Assembly: GCA_965203195.1 (NCBI GenBank)
Contig: OZ241860.1
Coordinates: 1,240,001-1,304,000, forward strand
Length of the DNA stretch: 64,000 nucleotides
Direction: 5' to 3'
Origin: Bin87 sp965203195
GTDB lineage: Bacteria > Chloroflexota > Dehalococcoidia > Lucifugimonadales > UBA3495
This document shows, in pieces, positions 40,561 to 48,945 of this stretch. The notes beneath the pieces were generated by a model. The model saw only the letters and a list, made by a program, of their open reading frames with translations. It was not told where the DNA came from and ran no database searches. The translations under genes were made by a program, and so were the position numbers. Positions within the stretch are counted from its first letter, which is position 1, and every line of letters starts with the position of its first letter.

Positions 40561-41513
40561 AGCGGCAGTTTCCTGGTCGCCGCCAGCGCTTCTGCCACGC
40601 GCCGCTGCGCCAGCGACACGCTTTCCTCTCGCAGGTCAAACCCCATAAACCGCCGTCCCGTCTCAATCGCCGCCACCGCCGTCGTCCCGCTACCCACAAA
40701 ACAGTCCAGCACCAGGTCATCCGGCTCCGTGAGCAGCCGGATCATCCGGCGCGGCAATTCCGGCGGGAACTGCGATTCGTGGGCGCCGTTGGAGCGCACT
40801 GACGGGATTGTCCACACCGCCCGCGAGCCCCATTCCGCCCACTCGCCCGCGTCCAGCCGTTCCCGGTTCACCACCGTTATGCCCGGCTTCCAGAAAATCA
40901 GCAGATGCTCGAATTCGTCCACCGCGCGGTAGGACAGGCTGTGCCAGCGGCTGTTTTCCCAGCAGGGGTCTTTCACCCACACCCGCCGGTCGTACAGGTA
41001 AAAGCCGGCGTCAGCGGCCCACTGCTCCATCAGGCCGGCGGTGAGGCGCACCCGCGTTTGGGGGGCGTACTTGCCGCCGCGGGCGTTGTTGTTTTTCAGG
41101 CGGCGGTCGATGGTCTGTTCGCTACAGCCCAGCAGGGCGGCCAGTCGGTACTTGTCAAAGTCGGGGTTGGCGTCGCGGGCCGCCAGCACCTGCTCCCGGG
41201 TGATTTTGACCTTTTTGGCGCTGACATTGTCCGCCTGGATGCGCGGCATTTCCGGGTCGGCGAAAGCCAGAATATCGGCGATATTAACCGCCAGAAATCC
41301 GCCCGGCGCAATCACCCGGCTATGCCCGGCGATGGTCTCCCGCAGCAGCTCCGACCAGGCCGCAAAATCCAGCGCCGCCTCGTAGGATTTGCCCACAAAG
41401 TACGGCGGCGACCAGAAACTCAAGGCCACCGAAGCCGGCGCCACCCGCGCCAGCAGCGCCCGCGCGTCGCCCCGGTAAATCCCGTCCGGTGACAGCAAAT
41501 CTCCATCGCCCAT
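40557..41513 (-). CDS. DNA methyltransferase (beta class, SPPY motif), partner of the SfiI-like enzyme
   Basis: 318 residues. Motif IV SPPY is at 35-38 (SFWSPPYFVGKSYE), the target-recognition region in the middle includes a helix-turn-helix-like LAALLGCSEQTIDRRLKNN, and the SAM-binding motif DCFVGSGTTAVAAI is at about 270-283. Motif IV before motif I marks the beta class. SPPY is typical of N4-cytosine enzymes, as in M.SfiI. It protects the host from the nuclease whose gene follows with an ATGA overlap. It begins 13 bases after the ImmA/IrrE-like gene. Confidence 0.88.
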   Translation of the reverse strand: MGDGDLLSPDGIYRGDARALLARVAPASVALSFWSPPYFVGKSYEAALDFAAWSELLRETIAGHSRVIAPGGFLAVNIADILAFADPEMPRIQADNVSAKKVKITREQVLAARDANPDFDKYRLAALLGCSEQTIDRRLKNNNARGGKYAPQTRVRLTAGLMEQWAADAGFYLYDRRVWVKDPCWENSRWHSLSYRAVDEFEHLLIFWKPGITVVNRERLDAGEWAEWGSRAVWTIPSVRSNGAHESQFPPELPRRMIRLLTEPDDLVLDCFVGSGTTAVAAIETGRRFMGFDLREESVSLAQRRVAEALAATRKLPL

Positions 41514-41526
41514 AGCAGCGGCTCAT

Positions 41527-42843
41527 TTAGATCAGGTATTCGCGGCCAATGCCGGTATGGTTGGCTATCTCCGTTCTGACTGTCCAGTCGGAAACGGTGA
41601 AATAGCCGGCAACCTGCTCCTGGTTTTCGTCGGAGTAATCATCGCCCAGCATAGCCTGCACCGCCTGCCAAGGGGCCAGCAGTTCGGCCGCGAAGGCGCG
41701 TTGGGCTTTCTGCCGGTAACTGTATGACCGGGTGGCTGGCGAAAGGGGTTCGCCAACGGTAAAACCGTTTTCGCTGAACAGACGGTCGCCCAGCAACCGG
41801 GACACATCAAAACGCCGGCCCGTCAGATACGGTGAGCGGATAGCGACCCGCCCCAGATCCGGTTCGGGATAAAACACCCACGACAGGGTATCGGTGCGCC
41901 TGTCGGAAGTAAAGGCCGCATTGGATATGCCGGCCAAATCCGCCAGCATCCGGTCATCCAAGGGGCTATTGCCCAATGCGGCCTGTTCCCGCACAGCGTT
42001 GGCGGTAGCGGCGCCAATGTGCCAGGCTGGCAAAGACCCCCAACCGTCCGCAACCGGCTGGGACAAGTGAATTGCGGCGTCGGCTCTGATGTCAAAAGCA
42101 GTCACTTGGGTTACTTCGCTGATTTGCCGGGCGGACATTATGTTGCCGCCGGCGCCAACTGCCAGCTCGTCCAGCGCATTTTCTCCGATGCGCGCCTCAT
42201 CACCGAGCCAGTTCGCAATCTGGGCATCGTCCACTTCATCAGGATCAAACCCCAGCAATGCCTCAAAACGCCGGAAGCGGGCAAATTCCGGGTCATTGCG
42301 TTCCTCGTTGAGGTCGTGCCAATGTCGGTGCAAATCGCTGTCGGGCAAGCCGGCGGCAGCGAGGAATTGCAGCGTCAATCCGATAAATGCGTCCACGGCC
42401 TGTTCAAAATCAGCTGCCGAGACCACAGCGGGCATAGTATCAACGGCCCCAATGTAGCCAAATGGGCGGGGACTGGGATCGCGCGACGGGGGCGAATCCA
42501 ATGTGCACTGGAAGCCGTCCGACGCAATCGTTATGTTGGGCCACACATAACCTTCGCCGATGGCGGTCAGCTCATGAGCCAGCCGCCATTCCAGCGGCAG
42601 CACGCTTTGCTGCGGGCGTGGTTCCCAACGCAGCCGCCACCAGTTCCACGCCAGCCATTCCGCCAGATGGTAGCCGGAAACATAAGGCCCGCGCGCGTAG
42701 GTGCGACCTTCCGCATCAATGCGGAAACCGCGCGTCAAAGACCTGCGGCCATTGCTGATTTCCAGCAGCCCGAAAGCGGCTTTCTCGTAATCGGAACCGT
42801 CGCTGAGAACGGCCGGCGTCAGGCTGAATTGCAGGTCACTCAT
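41527..42843 (-). CDS. ImmA/IrrE-like protein lacking the HEXXH zinc motif
   Basis: 438 residues from the ATG at 42843, preceded by AAAGGAG. The N-terminal half is aromatic-rich (YHLAEWLAWNWWRLRWEPRPQQ, LAHELTAIGEGYVWPNITIASDG) with no known domain. The C-terminal 130 residues resemble ImmA/IrrE metallopeptidases: FDVSRLLGDRLFSENG where the HELxH helix should be, then YRQKAQRAFAAELLAPWQAVQAML and QEQVAGYFTVSDWTVRTEIANH. The ER.A..FAAELLmP and VA..F.VS...V...L.N blocks are diagnostic, but the zinc-binding H-E-x-x-H is replaced. It overlaps the preceding gene by 8 bp and lies in the restriction-modification operon. Confidence 0.6.
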   Translation of the reverse strand: MSDLQFSLTPAVLSDGSDYEKAAFGLLEISNGRRSLTRGFRIDAEGRTYARGPYVSGYHLAEWLAWNWWRLRWEPRPQQSVLPLEWRLAHELTAIGEGYVWPNITIASDGFQCTLDSPPSRDPSPRPFGYIGAVDTMPAVVSAADFEQAVDAFIGLTLQFLAAAGLPDSDLHRHWHDLNEERNDPEFARFRRFEALLGFDPDEVDDAQIANWLGDEARIGENALDELAVGAGGNIMSARQISEVTQVTAFDIRADAAIHLSQPVADGWGSLPAWHIGAATANAVREQAALGNSPLDDRMLADLAGISNAAFTSDRRTDTLSWVFYPEPDLGRVAIRSPYLTGRRFDVSRLLGDRLFSENGFTVGEPLSPATRSYSYRQKAQRAFAAELLAPWQAVQAMLGDDYSDENQEQVAGYFTVSDWTVRTEIANHTGIGREYLI

Positions 42844-43282
42844 AACCCGCTCTGCTCCTTTCGTTCCATTCGGCGATGACTGCGGCACGGTTTGCGGCAT
42901 CGCGCTTCAGACGGTACCCGTGGTAGTTTGGCCCGTCGCTGCCCAGTATCGCTTCGTAAGCTTCCCCATTGTCGTCAACCGACCATACGAGTTTAGGCAA
43001 GCCGTGGTCCGGTGGCTTGCTCACCATTCCCAAGCGGATGCCGGCGCGGAACAACCTGGTGGCTTCTCGCAAGGGTACCGGGCGTAGATCGTCGCACAGT
43101 GATGCACTCCGACGAGGGCTTACCGGGGGCTGAAATCCGTAATCAGCCGGCCGCAATTTGTGCTTCGGGCTGCCCACATAGCGTGCCCGGTTCAAGTTAG
43201 AGAGAGTTTCGTCGCTAATTATTCCTGCCGGCGCAATCCTGCGATTGGGGCGATTGTGGACTTGGCGTTTGCGGCGCGGCAT
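42836..43282 (-). CDS. Conserved hypothetical protein of the R-M operon (YHGY type)
   Basis: 148 residues, basic N-terminus (MPRRKRQVHNRPNRR). The recognisable pattern is ARYVGSPKHKLRPADYGFQPP, SASLCDD, LFRAGIRLGMVS, LPKLVWSVDDNGEAYEAILGSDGPNYHGYRLKRD. I associate this set (YVGSp.HK, vW.v.d.g..yEA.l, YHGYpl) with a conserved uncharacterised family found in variable genome regions. It is the first gene of the four-gene operon and has its own promoter at 43314-43341. A role in regulation or as a defence accessory is only an inference. Confidence 0.55.
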   Translation of the reverse strand: MPRRKRQVHNRPNRRIAPAGIISDETLSNLNRARYVGSPKHKLRPADYGFQPPVSPRRSASLCDDLRPVPLREATRLFRAGIRLGMVSKPPDHGLPKLVWSVDDNGEAYEAILGSDGPNYHGYRLKRDAANRAAVIAEWNERSRAGYE

Positions 43283-43313
43283 ACAGGCAACCTCACACTG
43301 CGACTGGTAGTGT

Positions 43314-43341
43314 ACTATAGCAACCGGGCTCGGGATAACAA
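43314..43341 (-). promoter_or_regulatory. Promoter of the SfiI-type R-M operon
   Basis: TTGTTA (43341-43336), a 16-bp spacer and TATAGT (43319-43314) on the minus strand, 31 bp before the first ATG; GAGG lies eight bases before that ATG. Confidence 0.55.
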
Positions 43342-43346
43342 ACTTG

Positions 43347-44534
43347 CTACGCCAGCACCCGGTACCGGTAGCTGGATTCCAGCAAGTCGCCCTCCGCAAA
43401 CCGCCCGAACCGCAGCGGCGTCAGGTCAACATCCCGCGCCCGGCCCTCGGTCGCCAGCTCCGCCATGGCCTTGCCCACCGCCGGCGACAGCTTGAACCCA
43501 TGCCCGCTGAAGCCGATGGCGCAGTACAGCCCCGCCACGCCCGGCGCGGCGTCCAGGATCGGATGCCAGTCCGGCGTCGTGGTGAACAGTCCCGACCAGC
43601 CGCCCCGGTAGTAGGATTCCGCCATCCCCGGCACCCGCCGCGCCAGCCGTTCCAGCGCCGACGCCGTATCCGCCAGCTCTACCCCCTGGGGGAACAGGTC
43701 GGGATCCGGCTCCGGGTCGTCGTCCCCGTAGCCCATCATCGTCAGACTGGAACCGTCGGGCCGGAAGGAAAAAGACTGGCTGATGTCACCCACCGTCGGA
43801 TGATGCAAGGCCCGGCCCGCCGGGCGCACCACCGTGGCTACCTGGTGGCGCACCGGCAGCAGCGGCGCGTCCACGCCCACGCCGGCCAGCACCTGCTGCG
43901 ACCAGGGGCCGGCCGCCACTATGACCGTCCCGGTAGCGATGCGCGCGCCGGCGGCGGTGACCACCGCCAGCGCCCGGCCCCCGGCGGTTTCAATGCCCGC
44001 CGCCGGCGTCCGCATCAGAATCCGCCCGCCGCGCTCCCGGGCCCGGGCCGCATATGATGTCGTAACCAGGTGGGGGTCGGCGTAGCCCGACTCCGGTTCC
44101 CAGGCGGCGCATTCGTCGTCAAACAGCGTCACCATGGGGGCGAGCTGCGCCAGGTCGTCCCGCGACGCCAGGCCGGTAGCCACGCCCAGCTCCTGCTGCA
44201 TCGCCACATTCCGTTCCAGTCCGCTCCGGTCGCTATCCTTCACTACCACCAGATAGCCCGTTTTGACGAACCCGGACTGCCCGCCCACCCGCTGGTCGAA
44301 ATCGGTGAACACCGCCAGGCTCTGCCAGGCCAGCGCCGTGGTAATCGGGTTGGAGTAATGCATCCGGCAGATGGCCTGTGACCGCCCGGTGCTGCCGGAG
44401 CCGAGGACATCCCGCTCCAGTAGCACGGTGTCCGTCATTCCAAGTTGCGCCAGGTGGTATTGTATGGCGCAGCCGATGACGCCGCCGCCGATGATGACGG
44501 CGTCGGCTGCGCCGGGAATAGTGGTGGTGGTCAT
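43347..44534 (-). CDS. FAD-dependent oxidoreductase, sarcosine oxidase/DadA type
   Basis: 395 residues. ADAVIIGGGVIGCAIQYHLAQLG is the FAD-binding motif, with LLERDVLGSGSTGRSQAICRM the DAO-family signature after it. ATGTVIVAAGPWSQQVLAGVGVDAPLLPVRHQ and GWSGLFTTTPDWHPILDAAPGVAGLYCAIGFSGHGFKLSPAVGKAMAEL complete the family blocks. It probably oxidises an N-methylated or secondary amino acid. The ATG at 44534 lies one base after the TAG of the upstream PPOX gene, so the two are translationally linked; starts at 44546 or 44549 are possible. It is not a close copy of the enzyme at 4181. Confidence 0.85.
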   Translation of the reverse strand: MTTTTIPGAADAVIIGGGVIGCAIQYHLAQLGMTDTVLLERDVLGSGSTGRSQAICRMHYSNPITTALAWQSLAVFTDFDQRVGGQSGFVKTGYLVVVKDSDRSGLERNVAMQQELGVATGLASRDDLAQLAPMVTLFDDECAAWEPESGYADPHLVTTSYAARARERGGRILMRTPAAGIETAGGRALAVVTAAGARIATGTVIVAAGPWSQQVLAGVGVDAPLLPVRHQVATVVRPAGRALHHPTVGDISQSFSFRPDGSSLTMMGYGDDDPEPDPDLFPQGVELADTASALERLARRVPGMAESYYRGGWSGLFTTTPDWHPILDAAPGVAGLYCAIGFSGHGFKLSPAVGKAMAELATEGRARDVDLTPLRFGRFAEGDLLESSYRYRVLA

Positions 44535-44535
44535 A

Positions 44536-44961
44536 CTACTGCTCATCACCTTTCCAGGAGAGGATGCGGTTCACGGCAACCTCAATGGCGACCAGCTGCT
44601 GGCCTCCTTCGGTGAGTTCGTTGGCGTCCTGCTCGCCCCGTTCCTGGCCTTCGTAGCGCGAAAAGATGCTGCGGACGGCTTCTTTCAGATTGTCGGTGCG
44701 GACGGTGGCGTCCCCCTCCAGGATGACATACAGGTAGGGCCATTCGTCCGTGGCTATGGAGACGGCGACTTTGGGGTTGCGGCGCGCGTTGCGGGTTTTG
44801 ACGGCCGCATCGCCGGAAACGACGGTGACCTTGCCGTCGGCCCACCGGTACCACACCGGCGCGATGTGCGGCGCGCCGTCGGGCCGGATGGAAGCGAAAT
44901 GGGCCACATGGGGGCCGTCAAGATAGGCGTCAATCTCCTCGGGGGTAAGTTGTGGCATCAT
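44536..44961 (-). CDS. PPOX-class (pyridoxamine-phosphate-oxidase-like) flavin/F420-binding protein
   Basis: 141 residues from ATG-ATG at 44961/44958, with GAGG just upstream. The split-barrel fold shows HVAHFASIRPDGAPHIAPVWYRWADGKVTVVSG, KTRNARRNPKVAVSIATDEWPYLYVILEGDATV. The Arg-x-x-Gly-x-Pro-x pattern and the K-x-R-N segment are typical of the PPOX group that uses FMN or F420. In F420-containing bacteria these reduce quinones or biliverdin-like substrates. It is followed directly by the sarcosine-oxidase-like gene. A TATGAT-like -10 lies near 45050 on the minus strand. Confidence 0.82.
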   Translation of the reverse strand: MMPQLTPEEIDAYLDGPHVAHFASIRPDGAPHIAPVWYRWADGKVTVVSGDAAVKTRNARRNPKVAVSIATDEWPYLYVILEGDATVRTDNLKEAVRSIFSRYEGQERGEQDANELTEGGQQLVAIEVAVNRILSWKGDEQ

Positions 44962-45376
44962 AACCTCAAAACAGGGCGGGCCCGCCGGCGGCGCATCGCC
45001 GGCCCGCGCCCGCCGGGACGGGAAGGGAAATCCGATTTTGCCGCCCATCATACCATAACGCCATAACGGGATGGCCGCTATGAAGGCGGGCGCATCGGCA
45101 GGGCTTTTCGGCGGCGGCCCCGCCCAAAGCGCCGGCTTGCCTTGCCGACTGCCATCATAGATATGGCGGCGCCTTTCCCGGCGCCATCTCCGGCCCGCCG
45201 CTGCGGCGCCGATCATAAAAGCGATTGCCTTGCCGCGGCGCCGCGCGCCGGCGCGTCAAGACAGAGCATCCGAAATAGGTTAGTATGGGCGCATCGTCGC
45301 TCCCCGGAACCGGCGGCGGCGATGGCAATGATGGCGACAGCAATATCCGGCAAAGCCCGGCGCGAGGAACCTTGTT

Positions 45377-46387
45377 ATGAAGTTTGGCATTTACAGCTCC
45401 ATTGCCGACCCGCCGGCCGGCGAAAACCTGGCCCAGCGCGTGGCGGAAGTAGTGGCCGAGGCCAGGCTGGCCGAGGCGGTGGGATTCGATTCCTGCTTTT
45501 TCGGCGAACATCACCAGGACAAGGACGGCTTCCTGCCCTCCCCGCTGATTGTGGCGGCCGCCGTGGCCGCGCAGACGACCACGCTGCGGCTGGGAACATC
45601 GGTAATCCTGCTGCCGCTGCATCATCCGGTGCGGCTGGCGGAGGATGTAATCACGCTGGACATTGTGTCGCGCGGGCGGTTCATCCTGGGCGTGGGGCTG
45701 GGCTACCAGCCGGTGGACTTTCGCACTTTTGACATCCCCATCGGGCAGCGGGTCAGCCGGTTTGAGGAATCGGTTGAGATTATCCGCCAGTGCTGGCGCG
45801 GGGAGCGGTTTGACTTTTCCGGCGAGCATTTTGAGCTGGCGGACATCACTATCCGCCCGCGCCCCTACTCGGAGCCGCCGCCGCCGCTGTGGATTGGCGC
45901 CAGCCGCATTCCCGGCGCGCGCCGTGCCGGCCGCATCGCCGACGGGTTCGTCGCCGGCCCCAGCACCGACCTGGAGAGCACTATAGCCCTGACCGACGCC
46001 TACCGCCGGGCCGCCGAAGCCGCCGGACGCCCGCCGGTAATCTGCCTGATGCGCGACGCCTGGGTCGCCCCCACCCGCGCCGAAGCGGAGCAAGTGTACG
46101 GACCGGAGGTTATGGACGCCTATAAATACTACTGGCGCAATGGCCTCAACGAGTTCCGCCGCTACGCCCACGAGTCGGAAATCAACCTCGCCAACCTGGG
46201 GCCTGACCGCCTCATCATCGGCGAACCGCAGCAGGTGGTTGACGAGTTTCATCGCTGGCAGGAGGCCACCGGCGCGGATTATTTCCTGCTCCGGCTGCGC
46301 CACGCTCACTCCGGCGGCCCGCCCCACGCGCGCATTATGGACGCCATCCGGCTGTTCGGCGCAGAAGTCATCCCTTATTGCCAATAG
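45377..46387 (+). CDS. LLM-class (luciferase-like) oxidoreductase
   Basis: 336 residues. KFGIYSSIADPPAGENLAQR at the N-terminus, ARLAEAVGFDSCFFGEHHQDKDGFLPSPLIVAAAVAAQTTTLRLGTSVILLPLHHPVRLAEDVITLDIVSRGRFILGVGLGYQPVDF and WIGASRIPGARRAGRIADGFV are bona fide bacterial-luciferase-like blocks. The EHH motif is typical of FMN-dependent alkanal-monooxygenase-like members, while the paralogue at 36124 lacks it. Cofactor FMN or F420; substrate unknown. The stop at 46387 is followed by the promoter of the coiled-coil gene. Confidence 0.9.
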   Translation: MKFGIYSSIADPPAGENLAQRVAEVVAEARLAEAVGFDSCFFGEHHQDKDGFLPSPLIVAAAVAAQTTTLRLGTSVILLPLHHPVRLAEDVITLDIVSRGRFILGVGLGYQPVDFRTFDIPIGQRVSRFEESVEIIRQCWRGERFDFSGEHFELADITIRPRPYSEPPPPLWIGASRIPGARRAGRIADGFVAGPSTDLESTIALTDAYRRAAEAAGRPPVICLMRDAWVAPTRAEAEQVYGPEVMDAYKYYWRNGLNEFRRYAHESEINLANLGPDRLIIGEPQQVVDEFHRWQEATGADYFLLRLRHAHSGGPPHARIMDAIRLFGAEVIPYCQ

Positions 46388-46418
46388 GCGGGCGACGCCG
46401 GCGCCGGCCCCTCCGGTG

Positions 46419-46424
46419 TATAAT
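46419..46424 (+). promoter_or_regulatory. TATAAT -10-like element before the hendecad protein
   Basis: A perfect TATAAT lies 38 bp before the ATG at 46462, in the sequence GTGTATAATCGG. The same local form (G-x-GTATAATC) precedes cobM at 10101 and glnS at 56389. No clear -35. Confidence 0.4.
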
Positions 46425-46461
46425 CGGGGCAGGACAAGACCCCAGCCGAGGAGAGTTCCCG

Positions 46462-47622
46462 ATGATAGGCCCCAACGAATTGATCGCCATCGCCGCGCTG
46501 ACCTTCACTACCCTCGTCAGCATCGCCGCGGCGGCCTACGCGCTGGGCAGCCTGCCCAAGCGCAACGAATTCAACCAGCTGCGCCGGGATGTCAGCGAGT
46601 CTAACAAGGCGCTCAACGACAAACTGGAAGCCTCCAGCAAGGAGCTCAATGCCAAATTTGAGGCATTGCGCCAGGAGGTCGGCGGCAGGATTGAAGCCTC
46701 CAGCAAGGCGCTCAACGACAAAATTGACGCCTCCAACAGGGAGCTCAGTGCCAAATTTGAGGTATTGCGCCAGGGTGTCAGCGACAAGGTTGTAGCCTCC
46801 AGCAAGGCGCTCAACGACAAACTGGAAGCCTCCAGCAGGGATCTCAATGCCAAATTTGAGGCATTGCGCCAGGAGGTCGGCGACAAGATTGAAGCCTCCA
46901 GCAAGGCCCTCAACGACAAAATTGACGCCTCCAACAGGGAGCTCAATGCCAAATTTGAGGCATTGCGCCAGGAGGTCGGCGACAAGATTGAAGCCTCCAG
47001 CAAGGCCCTCAACGACAAGATTGAAGCCTCCAGCAGGGAGCTCAATGCCAAATTTGAGGCGTTGCGCCAGGATGTCAGCGACAAGATTGAAGCCTCCAGC
47101 AGGGAACTCAATGCCAAATTTGAGGCATTGCGCCAGGAGGTCAGCGACAAGATTGAAGCCTCCAGCAGGGAGCTCAATGCCAAATTTGAGGCATTGCGCC
47201 AGGAGGTCGGCGACAAGATTGAGGCCTCCAGCAGGGAACTCAATGCCAAATTTGAGGCATTGCGCCAGGAGGTCAGCGACAAGATTGAAGCCTCCAGCAA
47301 GGCCCTCAACGACAAGATCGACGCCTCCAACAGGGACCTCAATGCCAGGATCGACGCCTCCAGCAAGGCGCTCAACGACAAAATTGACGCCTCCAACAGG
47401 GACCTCAACGACAAATTCAATGAATTGCGTAAAGACGTCAATGACAAAATTGACGGACTGCGCCGGGACGTCAACGAATCCAATGTGGCTATGATTGCCG
47501 AGATCCGGCGCAGCCATCGCCAGCTGATGCGCGCCCTGATTAATCACAGCCATTCGGAGCGTACCGGCGAGCCGGTTTTCAGTGAACCGGCGGACATTGA
47601 ACTGGTGGCGGGTGATGACTGA
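46462..47622 (+). CDS. Membrane-anchored hendecad (11-residue repeat) coiled-coil protein
   Basis: 386 residues. One N-terminal membrane helix (LIAIAALTFTTLVSIAAAAYALG) is followed by about 300 residues of near-perfect 11-residue repeats that alternate KIEASSKALND, KIEASSRELNA and KFEALRQEVGD/S. It ends in a less regular helix (SNVAMIAEIRRSHRQLMRALINHS). An 11-residue period predicts a nearly straight or slightly right-handed coiled coil. The DNA is a 33-bp repeat, and long antisense frames are open only because of it. The topology resembles a rod-like cytoplasmic or periplasmic spacer. Family unknown; a structural or scaffold role is likely. GAGGAGAG precedes the ATG. Confidence 0.75.
   Translation: MIGPNELIAIAALTFTTLVSIAAAAYALGSLPKRNEFNQLRRDVSESNKALNDKLEASSKELNAKFEALRQEVGGRIEASSKALNDKIDASNRELSAKFEVLRQGVSDKVVASSKALNDKLEASSRDLNAKFEALRQEVGDKIEASSKALNDKIDASNRELNAKFEALRQEVGDKIEASSKALNDKIEASSRELNAKFEALRQDVSDKIEASSRELNAKFEALRQEVSDKIEASSRELNAKFEALRQEVGDKIEASSRELNAKFEALRQEVSDKIEASSKALNDKIDASNRDLNARIDASSKALNDKIDASNRDLNDKFNELRKDVNDKIDGLRRDVNESNVAMIAEIRRSHRQLMRALINHSHSERTGEPVFSEPADIELVAGDD
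46600..47470. repeat. 33-bp minisatellite within the hendecad gene
   Basis: Units of 33 bp, arranged mainly as 66-bp pairs (AAATTTGAGGCATTGCGCCA in one, ATTGAAGCCTCCAGCA in the other), recur at least ten times. Many copies are identical over more than 60 bp, so unequal exchange or slippage has been recent. Confidence 0.9.
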
Positions 47623-47673
47623 CACCGCAATCCACGCCGCCGGAGCTGCCCCATTCAGGACAGGAGAACTACT

Positions 47674-48234
47674 ATGCCCCGCTTTCCCGCCGCCAACCGC
47701 GCTACCATCCCCCAGGAACAGGCCGACGCCTTTGACGCCATCATAGCCGCCCGCAACGGCATAGTGCCGGAGCAGGGGCCGGTCGCCGTCCAGCTGCACG
47801 TGCCGGAAATTGCCCGGCGGGGCGAAATCCTGCGAGCCTACCTGCGCGCCGAAGGTTCGTCGCTGCCCAACAATGTGCAGGAACTGGCGATGCTGACGAC
47901 GGCCCGCGAGCTGGACTGCCAGTTCATCTGGCACGCGCACGCCGCCGCCGGACGCCGCGCCGGCCTCAGCGACGCCCTGGTGGACAGCCTGCGCGACCAA
48001 ACGGAACTGCCGGAACTGTCCGCGGAGGAGTCCGCCGTCATCAACTATGGCCGGGAGTTTTTCCGCACCCGCCGCGTATCCCAGCCCGCTTTTGACGCCG
48101 CCCGCGCCGCTTTCGGCGACCGGGGACTGGTGGAACTGACCAACCTGATGGGCTACTATTCCGTACTGGCATTCAACATCAACGCTTTTGAGCAGCTGCC
48201 GCCCCGGTCGGAGGAACCGTTCCTGCCGGTGTAA
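47674..48234 (+). CDS. Carboxymuconolactone decarboxylase (CMD)-family protein
   Basis: 186 residues, all-helical. Central LPNNVQELAMLTTARELDCQFIWHAHAAAGRRAGLSDALVDSL is the CMD core: E-L-A-...-R-E-L-x-C-x-x-x-W-x-x-H. It lacks the CxxC of AhpD-type peroxidases (only one Cys, followed by FIWH), as in gamma-carboxymuconolactone-decarboxylase-like enzymes. The likely function is decarboxylation or isomerisation of a cyclic acid. A second helical pair, VINYGREFFRTRRVSQPAFDAA, precedes FGDRGLVELTNLMGYYSVLAFNINAFE. AGGAG lies upstream. Confidence 0.85.
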   Translation: MPRFPAANRATIPQEQADAFDAIIAARNGIVPEQGPVAVQLHVPEIARRGEILRAYLRAEGSSLPNNVQELAMLTTARELDCQFIWHAHAAAGRRAGLSDALVDSLRDQTELPELSAEESAVINYGREFFRTRRVSQPAFDAARAAFGDRGLVELTNLMGYYSVLAFNINAFEQLPPRSEEPFLPV

Positions 48235-48342
48235 CGCGGCAAGATTGCCGGACTGGTCCGGCAGCGCAAGAAGCATCGGCCGGCAGCGCCGGGGCAGCAG
48301 ACCGATTGCGAACTGGAAGCACACCGCCGCGGGGATGGCGCC

Positions 48343-48822
48343 ATGACCGGGCCGGATAACAACAGCGACCGCGAAACCATCTGGGGAATAAACCGGAAAG
48401 ACCGACCGTGGTTCCAGCTGCTCACCCTGCTGGGCGGCCTGGCCGGCGCGGTTACACTGACGATGCTGGAACTGGAGTACCGGCTGCCGAACGCCACCCC
48501 CAACACGACGGGTCTCAACATCGTATTGGGGATTGGCGGCAGTTTCGTCGCCGCCGGCTTTATTGCCTGGGGGCTGCTGCAAATCAAGGAGTTGGCGATG
48601 TCAATCGCAAATTGGATTAACGACCGGCGCGCCCGAAACCGCGCCAAGCTGATTGCCCAAGGCTACGACCAGGGCTTCGGCCAAGGTTACGGTCAGGGCT
48701 ACGGCGATGCCAGCAGCGGCCGGCCGCGCCGGGTGGAAGCAACGAGTGGCGACCAGCCCCACCCGGATGCCCTGCCGCCCCTTCGTCCGCGCCGCCGCCG
48801 CAATCTCCGCCGTCGCCCGTAA
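48343..48822 (+). CDS. Two-helix membrane protein with Gly/Gln/Tyr and Arg-rich tail
   Basis: 159 residues. Two membrane spans (WFQLLTLLGGLAGAVTLTMLELE and LNIVLGIGGSFVAAGFIAWGLLQ) are followed by ELAMSIANWINDRRARNRAKLIAQGYDQGFGQGYGQGYGDA, a GYxQG repeat, and a basic Pro/Arg tail. No family recognised. The gene is partly duplicated just downstream (48942-49232). The Q-G-Y repeat varies between copies. Confidence 0.6.
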   Translation: MTGPDNNSDRETIWGINRKDRPWFQLLTLLGGLAGAVTLTMLELEYRLPNATPNTTGLNIVLGIGGSFVAAGFIAWGLLQIKELAMSIANWINDRRARNRAKLIAQGYDQGFGQGYGQGYGDASSGRPRRVEATSGDQPHPDALPPLRPRRRRNLRRRP

Positions 48823-48828
48823 CGCCGG

Positions 48829-48945
48829 GGGACGCCAGTATCGCCACCGCTCCGGACACCGCCCGGCAGCGAGCGGGCGCGGTATGCTGGTGCCCGTCCA
48901 GCATTCAACCGGGAGCAAGCGCATCGTAGTCCACAACGGCGTGGC
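48829..48945 (+). pseudogene. Remnant of the tldD 5' end
   Basis: The segment GACGCCAGTATCGCCACCGC through AACGGCGTGG matches 49238-49354, the first 39 codons of the TldD gene, at about 80% identity. The ATG has become GGG, the reading frame is broken and the piece ends abruptly where the truncated membrane-gene copy begins. It is a by-product of tandem duplication. Confidence 0.7.

Noticed and set aside
46375..48582. A 735-residue antisense open frame over the hendecad gene
   Set aside because: It exists because the 33-bp repeat lacks stops on the other strand. The plus-strand frame has a membrane helix, a ribosome binding site and normal coiled-coil chemistry.
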